From assembly GCA_015490105.1 (NCBI GenBank), contig WFYK01000217.1, forward strand, positions 1 to 6,053: DNA of 6,053 nucleotides. The letters run 5' to 3'. This document shows, piece by piece, positions 1 through 5,503 of this stretch. A model generated the notes under the pieces. The model did no database searches. It worked only from the letters and a program-made list of their open reading frames with translations, and was not told the DNA's origin. Numbering within the stretch: the first letter of the stretch is position 1; each line of letters begins with the position of its first letter. Position numbers and translations under genes: made by a program. The DNA comes from Aquificaceae bacterium. Lineage in GTDB: Bacteria > Aquificota > Aquificia > Aquificales > Aquificaceae.

Positions 1-28
1 ATAGCCATGTGGGAGATAGCAAGAAAGT
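1..28 (-). other. Short stretch downstream of pepQ, possible start of another leftward gene
   Basis: After the pepQ TAG, the minus strand continues 20 bases to an ATG at 8-6, followed by GCT and two bases of the next codon (Met-Ala). A TTG at 22-20 is another in-window candidate. There is no Shine-Dalgarno and no hairpin terminator in these 28 bases. In other bacteria efp or other genes often follow pepQ, but three codons cannot identify anything. Confidence 0.15.
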
Positions 29-1096
29 CTATAGGGTTACCAACTCGAGGCTTACCTGAGACATAGGTTCCCCTGAACCTTTCTCTACAACGATTATGTT
101 CTCCAGCCTTACCCCAAATTCACCCGGCAGGTAAATGCCCGGCTCTATAGTAAAGACCATGCCCTCTTCTATAACCGTATCCGCATCGGGACCTTTGTAG
201 TAGACGCGGGGATACTCGTGTATCTCAACCCCCACCCCGTGCCCTGTAGAGTGAACGAAGAATTTCCCGTAACCTTTAGACTTTATGTATTCACGGGCTT
301 CTCTGTCCACGTCCCCTATCTTGTTGCCTACTTTTACCTTCTCGAGAGCCTTGAGATGAGCGGTTCTTACTATCTCATAAACTTTCCTGAACTCTCCGGA
401 TGGTTTTCCTAAAAATAGCGTTCTCGTAAAATCGGTGCAGTATCCGTTCCAAAGAAGGCCCATATCTATTAGAAGAGCGGAGCCTTCCTTAAGCTTCTGA
501 GAAGAACTCTCCCAGTGGGGAACTGCGGAACCGGGCCCGGAGGCTACTATTGTGGGAAAACTCTCCCCTTGAGCGCCTTCCCGGAAGAACTTAGAAACTA
601 TCAGGCCTCTTACCTCTATCTCACTCATTCCCGGTTTGATTTCATTCAACACTTCCCTGTAGACCTTGTCCGAAACCTTTACCCCTTCCCTCATAGTTTT
701 TATTTCCGAAGGATCCTTTAGCATCCTGATCCTGTCGAGAAAACCAGAAAACCCCTTCCACTTTATCTTAGAGCTTCTCAGAGCCCTTCTAAATTCACAG
801 GTTACCCTGTCGCTTTCAAAACCAACTACTTTGAGTCCCTTAGACCTTATAAACTTCTTCAGAAAAGGTATGGCTCTCCCTTCTATTAGAACCACTTCCC
901 AGTTTTTCAGGCTGTTTTTTGCCCTCTCGTAGTATCGCCCGTCGGTGAGGAGGGTTCTTATATCTTTTCCAAGGACTATATAAGCGTGCGTGGACTTAAA
1001 ACCTGACAGATAAAAAACGTTAGCTTGGGAAGAGAACAGAAAAGCATCCAACGAGTTTTGATTTATAAGCTCAATAGCCTTATCGATCCTTCCCAT
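29..1096 (-). CDS. pepQ: Xaa-Pro peptidase (M24B, PepQ-like prolidase)
   Basis: Cytoplasmic metallopeptidase of 355 aa, expected to remove or release residues at Xaa-Pro bonds during peptide turnover. Residues 1-123 form the creatinase-like N-terminal domain (DAFLFSSQANVFYLSGF near 17-33). Residues 125-355 form the pita-bread catalytic domain. All five dinuclear-metal ligands of family M24 are visible: D211 (IDMG), D222 (TDFTRT), H286 (STGHGVG), E318 (TIEPG) and E332 (RLEN). The supporting histidines H194 (VPHWE) and H293 (IHEYP) are also present. The length is normal for PepQ and nothing is missing. The ATG begins one base after the dapA stop with no Shine-Dalgarno, so translation is probably coupled to dapA in a two-gene leftward operon. 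Family data do not separate dipeptidase (PepQ) from aminopeptidase P-like activity. The shortish N-terminal domain favours PepQ, and the M24B assignment itself is very secure. Confidence 0.9.
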   Translation of the reverse strand: MGRIDKAIELINQNSLDAFLFSSQANVFYLSGFKSTHAYIVLGKDIRTLLTDGRYYERAKNSLKNWEVVLIEGRAIPFLKKFIRSKGLKVVGFESDRVTCEFRRALRSSKIKWKGFSGFLDRIRMLKDPSEIKTMREGVKVSDKVYREVLNEIKPGMSEIEVRGLIVSKFFREGAQGESFPTIVASGPGSAVPHWESSSQKLKEGSALLIDMGLLWNGYCTDFTRTLFLGKPSGEFRKVYEIVRTAHLKALEKVKVGNKIGDVDREAREYIKSKGYGKFFVHSTGHGVGVEIHEYPRVYYKGPDADTVIEEGMVFTIEPGIYLPGEFGVRLENIIVVEKGSGEPMSQVSLELVTL

Positions 1097-1097
1097 A

Positions 1098-1982
1098 TCA
1101 GTTAACTAAGTTAAGTCCGTAAGATTTTAAAACCTCCCTGAGCTTCTTTTCGTTTTCGGGTTTCATCTCACAAAGGGGCAAGCGAAACTCTTTTTCGCAC
1201 ATTCCGAGCATCCAGCAGGCGGTTTTCACCGGAATGGGGTTAGTCTCTAAAAATAGGGCTTTGAAAAGATCGTAAAGCCTGTAGTGGATCTCTCTTGCCT
1301 TTTTAAAGTCCCCCGCAAGGGCACTTGAAGTAAGCTCTTTTACCTCCTTGGGCATTACATTGTTCGCTACAGAGATAACCCCCTTTGCTCCGAGAGCCAT
1401 CATAGGAAGGGTGAGGCTGTCATCTCCAGAGAGAATAGAAAAGTTATCCCCTAATTTCTTTTTCATCTCAGAGATCCTGTCCATGTTGGCTACCGATTCT
1501 TTAGAACCTACGACATTCGGACATTCTTTGACTACCCTATAGAGGGTTTCTACCGATATTTCTACCCCCGTTCTTGAAGGTATGTTGTAAACGAGTATGG
1601 GAATGTCCACCTCTTTAGCGACGGTTACAAAGTGCCTGTATATGCCTTCCTGAGTAGGTTTGTTGTAGTAAGGAACAACCAAAAGTGCTCCGTCCGCACC
1701 GACTTCCTTTGCGTGGGCGGTCAAGTGGACCGCTTCGTGGGTGGCGTTGGCTCCAGTTCCGGCGATTACCTTTATGCGACCGTTAGCATGCTTTACCGCA
1801 AACTCTACTACCTTGTCGTGTTCTTCAAAGGTAAGGGAAGGAGACTCTCCGGTGGTCCCGCAAACGAGCACCGCATCCGTTCCGTTCTCTACGTGAAAGT
1901 CTATAAGTTTAGCCAGAGCTTCGTAGTCGACCTCTCCGTTTTTGAAGGGGGTTATAAGTGCCACTATCGAGCCTTCGAACAT
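1098..1982 (-). CDS. dapA: 4-hydroxy-tetrahydrodipicolinate synthase (DHDPS)
   Basis: Condenses pyruvate with L-aspartate semialdehyde, the first committed step to diaminopimelate (cell wall) and lysine. It is a cytoplasmic (beta/alpha)8 enzyme, usually a tetramer. The 294 aa length and N-terminus (MFEGSIVALITPF) match the family. Visible active-site residues are T43-T44 (CGTTGES), Y106 (VPYYNKP), Y132 (VYNIPSRTG), R137 and the Schiff-base lysine K161 (GSKES). Positions that contact feedback lysine in the E. coli enzyme are partly kept (H55, N79, E83, Y105), while the E. coli H53 position is F52, so lysine sensitivity is possible but unproven. The ATG has no Shine-Dalgarno. A candidate -10 box ends 7 bases before it, suggesting a leaderless message. 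The gene diverges from the DUF523 gene and is followed by pepQ after one base. The sequence closely resembles Aquifex aeolicus DapA from memory. Confidence 0.97.
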   Translation of the reverse strand: MFEGSIVALITPFKNGEVDYEALAKLIDFHVENGTDAVLVCGTTGESPSLTFEEHDKVVEFAVKHANGRIKVIAGTGANATHEAVHLTAHAKEVGADGALLVVPYYNKPTQEGIYRHFVTVAKEVDIPILVYNIPSRTGVEISVETLYRVVKECPNVVGSKESVANMDRISEMKKKLGDNFSILSGDDSLTLPMMALGAKGVISVANNVMPKEVKELTSSALAGDFKKAREIHYRLYDLFKALFLETNPIPVKTACWMLGMCEKEFRLPLCEMKPENEKKLREVLKSYGLNLVN

Positions 1983-1985
1983 GGG

Positions 1986-1991
1986 GATAAT
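1986..1991 (+). promoter_or_regulatory. Candidate -10 box for the rightward operon
   Basis: GATAAT matches the -10 consensus at 5 of 6 positions. It lies 9 bases before the GTG at 2001 and 18 before the TTG at 2010. I find no convincing -35 at 16-18 bases upstream, where the sequence is the 5' end of dapA. It overlaps the opposing dapA -10 box by two base pairs. A rightward promoter must exist in or upstream of here because dapA is divergent, but this particular hexamer is only a guess. An alternative is TATAAG at 1953-1958, inside dapA. Confidence 0.25.
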
Positions 1992-2017
1992 TTTACTACG
2001 GTGGGATCCTTGGTCAG
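1990..2017 (-). promoter_or_regulatory. Candidate dapA promoter (leaderless)
   Basis: Read on the minus strand, CTGACC (2017-2012, 4/6 to the -35 consensus) and TAAAAT (1995-1990, 5/6 to the -10 consensus) are separated by 16 bases. The -10 ends 7 bases before the dapA ATG, which would put the transcription start at or next to the A of the ATG. The absence of a Shine-Dalgarno before dapA fits this. Assignment is by eye from the sigma-70 consensus. The -35 lies inside the start of the divergent coding region. Confidence 0.4.
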
Positions 2018-2678
2018 ACCGAAACTTGTTGTAAGCTCCTGCCTTACGGGTGAGAAGGTAAGATACGACGGGAGGTCCGCGGAGGATCCTGTTGTAAGTA
2101 AGATTATCCCTTACTGCGATGTAATAAAAGTATGTCCTGAAGTGTCGTTGGGTCTCGGAGTTCCCAGACCCAAAATATACCTATACAAGGTCGGTGGGAG
2201 GTGGGGTGTATATCAACCGGAAAGCGGAAGGGATATTACAAAAAGTATGGTAGCCTTCGCAAGGAGATTTATAAAGGAAATAAAGGAGGTTGACGGGTTT
2301 CTTCTAAAAAGCAAGTCCCCCTCCTGCGGTGTTTCACTGACCAAGTTTTATTCGGACAGAGAGGGTAAAAACCTCGTAGGTATATCGAGGGGTATCTTTG
2401 CAAGGGAGGTGATCAAGGCTTTCCCTGAGGTGCCCGTAGAGGACGAAATGAGGTTAAAGGACGTATCGAGACTCAGGAAGTTTTTATTTCTCCTTTTTGG
2501 ACATGCTTACCTGAAAACTGGAAAAGTAAAGAGCCCGGAAAGATTGAAAAAAATTCTGAGGAGGGTAGCCAAGAGAGGCATAAGTTTTGAAGAGTTTGTG
2601 GAGGAAGGGCCATCCTTTATACCCGAAGAGCTGATTTTATTAGGGATGGGGTATGGAAAGGTCCATCAGGCTACTTAA
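2010..2678 (+). CDS. DUF523 (TudS/YbbK-like) protein with C-terminal extension
   Basis: About 222 aa from the TTG at 2010. The DUF523 core (residues about 4-142) shows the family signature KLVVSSCLTGEKVRYDG at the N-terminus, then VCPEVSLGLGVPRP, then LLKSKSPSCGV. Its three conserved cysteines, C11, C42 and C106, are those expected to hold a [4Fe-4S] cluster. E44 of the CPE motif is an expected active-site acid. Characterised relatives (TudS) desulfurate thiouracil, so removal of sulfur from a thio-nucleobase or similar compound is a reasonable guess; the substrate here is unknown. Residues about 143-222 are basic and helical, extend beyond the core, and I do not recognise them. TTG is chosen because GGTG at 2000-2003 sits at good Shine-Dalgarno spacing and the resulting N-terminus fits the family. 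The in-frame GTG at 2001 (225 aa) is the alternative. The frame stays open back to 1632, antisense to dapA, but that part is not the gene. The 3' end overlaps the cyclase by 26 bases. Confidence 0.85.
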   Translation: MVRPKLVVSSCLTGEKVRYDGRSAEDPVVSKIIPYCDVIKVCPEVSLGLGVPRPKIYLYKVGGRWGVYQPESGRDITKSMVAFARRFIKEIKEVDGFLLKSKSPSCGVSLTKFYSDREGKNLVGISRGIFAREVIKAFPEVPVEDEMRLKDVSRLRKFLFLLFGHAYLKTGKVKSPERLKKILRRVAKRGISFEEFVEEGPSFIPEELILLGMGYGKVHQAT

Positions 2679-4734
2679 TATCGGTTTATTTTTGTCGATC
2701 GCTCTAATAGTATCGGGGCTTTACTCGGTGAAGCCCTCTCTGTTGGAACGGTTTAGCCTGAAAGTCGAGGATCTTAAGCTTATCCTCAGAAATGAACTCG
2801 GATTTGCACCCGAACCTTCAAGGAGCGTAGTTGTAGTTGCCATAGACGAAAAAAGTGTGAACGAGCTTGGGAGGTGGCCTTGGAGCAGGAGGGTAATGGC
2901 AAAGCTCGTAGACAATCTAAGGAGCGCGAAGGTAGTTGCTTTCGATGTGGTCTTTTCCGAAAGGGAAAGTCCGGACTCCGATAGTGTTTTTGCGAAAAGC
3001 ATTCAAAAACACGGAAGTGTTATCCTCGGCTACTTTTTCAGAAATGAGTCCACCCAACATCCTGAAAGAGAAGCCTTAGAAGTCCTGCTGGAAGGAGATT
3101 TTCCGAACGTTGAGGTTTTAAATGAAAGTGTAGGTATATGGGAAGCTTCCGCTGTGGAGCTACCTATAAGTGACTTTGCTGTGGCCTGTGCGGGTCTGGG
3201 CTTTTTGAACGTCTTTGCGGATGAGGACGCTCTCTACAGACACTACCCCCTACTGGTTCTATACAGAGGCACTTTTCAGCTTCCTTTAGCACTCCAGATG
3301 CTCAGACTCTACACTTACGAGGATCCGCACTTTTTAGTTTCCCAAAAAGGCGTAGAGAAATTTACCTTCAAAGGAGAAAGTGTTCCCTTATACGGTTCTA
3401 CATTTAAGGTCAACTTCTACAGGACGCGGGACATAAAGGTTATATCCGCGGTAGATGTTGTGAGGGGAAACGTGGATGAAGAACTAATAAAAGACAAAGC
3501 GATTTTAATCGGTGCTACGGAAATAGGGATCTTTGACCTCAGGCCTACGCCTGTAGATCATTTTCTGCCCGGTGTTTTTATCCACGCTACCGTATTTTCA
3601 AACCTCCTTGAAGGACACTTCTTGAGAACATACCCTTGGGCGGATTTTATAGCTGTATGGGTCGTTACCTTGGTAGCTTGGAAGGTAAGTGGTATAAGGT
3701 CAACCTTTTTGAGGATAGGAGGGTTCGTGATTGTTGCTTTCTCTTTCTTTCTTTTGAGCTTTGCCCTGTTCATTTTAGGGTTAGACCTCAACGTTTTCTA
3801 TCCTACAGGTGCTTTGGTTTTGGGAATGATAGCCGGCGAAGTTTTCAGGGTAAGTGTAGCGGAGAGGAACGTAAGGGAGCTCAGAAGGGCTTTCAAAAGC
3901 TACGTGTCCCCTCAGGTTCTGGAGGTGATCGTAAAAAATCCGGAAAGCCTGAAGCTCGGAGGTGAGAAGAAGGTTATCACGGTTCTATTCTCCGACATAC
4001 GGGACTTTACAACCATATCGGAAAACATGGATCCTCAGAAACTCGTTAAGTTCCTCAACAGCTATCTCAGTCCTATGACCGACATAGTCTTGAAAAAAGG
4101 GGGTATGCTCGACAAATACATAGGTGACGCGATAATGGCGGTCTTCAACGCACCCTTGGATCTTCCTGATCACGCGGATCGGGCCTGCGAGTGTGCCCTC
4201 GAAATGGTAAAAACCCTCGGTGAAATTTCACCTCGGCTGAGAAGAGAGTTTGGGCAGGATATTAGAATAGGGATAGGGATAAACACGGGGGAGGCTGTGG
4301 TAGGAAATATGGGATCCCACAGAAGGTTTGACTACACCGCGGTAGGGGACACGGTTAATCTGGCGTCCCGTTTAGAAGGCCTCAACAAGGTCTACAACAC
4401 ATCCATTCTTGTGAGCGAGTTTACAAAAAACAGCTTAAAGAAGGAGTTTCTGTTGAGAAAGGTAGACAAGGTAATAGTTAAGGGAAAAACCAAACCCATA
4501 GAGATATACGAGCTTATGGAAGACACCCCGGAAAACCGCAGTAAAAAGGAAATCTTTGAAAGAGCTTTGGATCTTTATATGGAAGGTCGTTTCGAAGAGG
4601 CTTACCAAGTGTTTTTAGAGTGCATGAACGAGTTTGATGACAAAGTCTGTGAAGTATTTTTAAGAAGATGCAGACAGCTGGAAAAGGAAAAGCCCGCAAA
4701 TTGGAGGGGTGTCTTCGTTGCCAAGGAAAAGTAA
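2653..4734 (+). CDS. cyaA: CHASE2-domain class III adenylate cyclase
   Basis: Membrane sensor enzyme of 693 aa that makes cAMP from ATP. Order: TM1 (about 7-26); extracytoplasmic CHASE2 sensor (about 35-325, with GRWPWSR, AFDVVFSE, a GLGFLNVFAD-like segment and AILIGAT); three membrane segments (about 330-346, 354-378, 383-398); class III cyclase domain (about 438-620); TPR-like helical tail ending in NWRGVF (632-693). Catalytic residues are complete: metal aspartates D448 (FSDIR) and D492 (GDA), adenine-specifying K488 and T562 (DYTAVGD), and transition-state N569 and R573 (NLASR). The Lys/Thr pair argues for ATP over GTP. ATG 2653 is the only good start, because an in-frame TAG lies just upstream at 2641. 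The gene starts inside the DUF523 gene and overlaps the phosphodiesterase-like gene downstream. The signal seen by CHASE2 is unknown. Confidence 0.92.
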   Translation: MERSIRLLNIGLFLSIALIVSGLYSVKPSLLERFSLKVEDLKLILRNELGFAPEPSRSVVVVAIDEKSVNELGRWPWSRRVMAKLVDNLRSAKVVAFDVVFSERESPDSDSVFAKSIQKHGSVILGYFFRNESTQHPEREALEVLLEGDFPNVEVLNESVGIWEASAVELPISDFAVACAGLGFLNVFADEDALYRHYPLLVLYRGTFQLPLALQMLRLYTYEDPHFLVSQKGVEKFTFKGESVPLYGSTFKVNFYRTRDIKVISAVDVVRGNVDEELIKDKAILIGATEIGIFDLRPTPVDHFLPGVFIHATVFSNLLEGHFLRTYPWADFIAVWVVTLVAWKVSGIRSTFLRIGGFVIVAFSFFLLSFALFILGLDLNVFYPTGALVLGMIAGEVFRVSVAERNVRELRRAFKSYVSPQVLEVIVKNPESLKLGGEKKVITVLFSDIRDFTTISENMDPQKLVKFLNSYLSPMTDIVLKKGGMLDKYIGDAIMAVFNAPLDLPDHADRACECALEMVKTLGEISPRLRREFGQDIRIGIGINTGEAVVGNMGSHRRFDYTAVGDTVNLASRLEGLNKVYNTSILVSEFTKNSLKKEFLLRKVDKVIVKGKTKPIEIYELMEDTPENRSKKEIFERALDLYMEGRFEEAYQVFLECMNEFDDKVCEVFLRRCRQLEKEKPANWRGVFVAKEK
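4703..4707 (+). promoter_or_regulatory. Shine-Dalgarno that decides the phosphodiesterase-like start
   Basis: GGAGG lies inside the cyclase 3' end. It is only one base from the in-frame GTG at 4709 but 10 bases from the in-frame TTG at 4718. Spacing therefore favours TTG as the true start. This is one of the few strong ribosome-binding sequences in the window. Confidence 0.6.
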
Positions 4735-5503
4735 GTTTCAGATAAAGATTCTCGGAGCTTACGGAGGAAGGTTCAAGGACTTAGGAACAACCTGTCTTCA
4801 GATCTCGGAAACGATCCTCGTAGACGCGGGGAACATTATGCGGGCACTCGGAGAAGAGAGTCTGAAGATCAACCACGTCTTCATAACCCACGCCCACTTG
4901 GATCACATCGTAGACATCCCTTTCTTGGTAGATTACACCTTCCGCTACAGGGATCAAGCACTGAACATTTACGGTCACAGAGAAACCTTGGATGCGATCA
5001 AGAGCTACGTTATGAACTGGAACATATGGCCCGAGTTTAGCTCCATAAGATTACTAAATTCGGGTGACTACGCGGTAAATTACATAGAGATAGAAGAGGG
5101 ACAAGAAATACAAGTGGATGGATTCACCTTTATACCTATCGAAAGCAATCACACGGTAAAAACCTTCGGCTACATTATCAAGAAGGGTTCTTCCGCAATC
5201 CTTTTTACCAGCGACACCTTTAAAAACCCCTCCCTTTGGGAAAGGGTAAACGAAGACAGCTCAATAAAAGCGGTTATAACCGAGGTTTCTTTTCCTTCTT
5301 ACATGTTCAACGTTGCGGAGGTTAGCAAGCATCACACTCCCAGGACACTACGAGAGGACCTTAAAAACCTAAAGAGAGAAAACGTAGACCTTTATGTTAT
5401 GCATTTAAAGCCAAGCGCCCTTCAAGAGCTAAAGAAAGAGATAAAGGAGATCCTTCCCGAAGTGGAAATACTGTCCGACGGGGATAAAATCGAATTGCAA
5501 TGA
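4718..5503 (+). CDS. Class II cyclic-nucleotide phosphodiesterase-like metallo-beta-lactamase-fold protein
   Basis: Soluble protein of about 261 aa, with no signal peptide. Numbering from TTG: ILGAYGGRFKDLGTT near 11-25, LVDAG near 34-38, the metal motif HAHLDH (H58, H60, D62, H63), H145 (SNHTV), D166 (TSDT), the KHHTP motif (H205/H206) and H229 (MHLKP). This is a complete two-metal site in the arrangement of the family annotated as 3',5'-cyclic-nucleotide phosphodiesterase (PDE class II, HxHLDH). It deviates from the strict class II signature after HAHLDHI, where VDIPFLVDY follows. Overlap with the adenylate cyclase by 17 bases supports a role in hydrolysing cAMP. Activity on other phosphodiesters cannot be excluded from sequence. 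The alternative start is GTG 4709 (264 aa). The stop codon overlaps the nadD start (ATGA), implying translational coupling. Confidence 0.85.
   Translation: MPRKSKFQIKILGAYGGRFKDLGTTCLQISETILVDAGNIMRALGEESLKINHVFITHAHLDHIVDIPFLVDYTFRYRDQALNIYGHRETLDAIKSYVMNWNIWPEFSSIRLLNSGDYAVNYIEIEEGQEIQVDGFTFIPIESNHTVKTFGYIIKKGSSAILFTSDTFKNPSLWERVNEDSSIKAVITEVSFPSYMFNVAEVSKHHTPRTLREDLKNLKRENVDLYVMHLKPSALQELKKEIKEILPEVEILSDGDKIELQ

Noticed and set aside
218..932. Three plus-strand open frames across pepQ
   Set aside because: They lie antisense to a complete M24 peptidase with all metal ligands, and their translations show no recognisable motif or ribosome-binding site.
1632..2000. Long open frame on the plus strand, antisense to dapA and in phase with the DUF523 gene
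   Set aside because: The opposite strand carries an unmistakable dapA, the antisense peptide resembles nothing, and DUF523 proteins start just before the KLVVSSC motif. It is an in-frame shadow, not an N-terminal domain.
2721..3002. Minus-strand 93-codon frame inside the cyclase gene, and similar ones at 3558-3791, 3985-4173 and 4514-4699
   Set aside because: All are antisense to strongly conserved CHASE2 or cyclase segments, with low-complexity or unlikely peptides.
3636..3965. Plus-strand 109-codon frame inside the cyclase
   Set aside because: It is an out-of-frame reading of the transmembrane region; the peptide is Arg/Cys-rich without family features.
2653..4734. Guanylate cyclase as the activity of the class III enzyme
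   Set aside because: The purine-specifying pair is Lys488/Thr562, typical of bacterial adenylate cyclases; guanylate cyclases usually carry Glu and Cys/Ser there.
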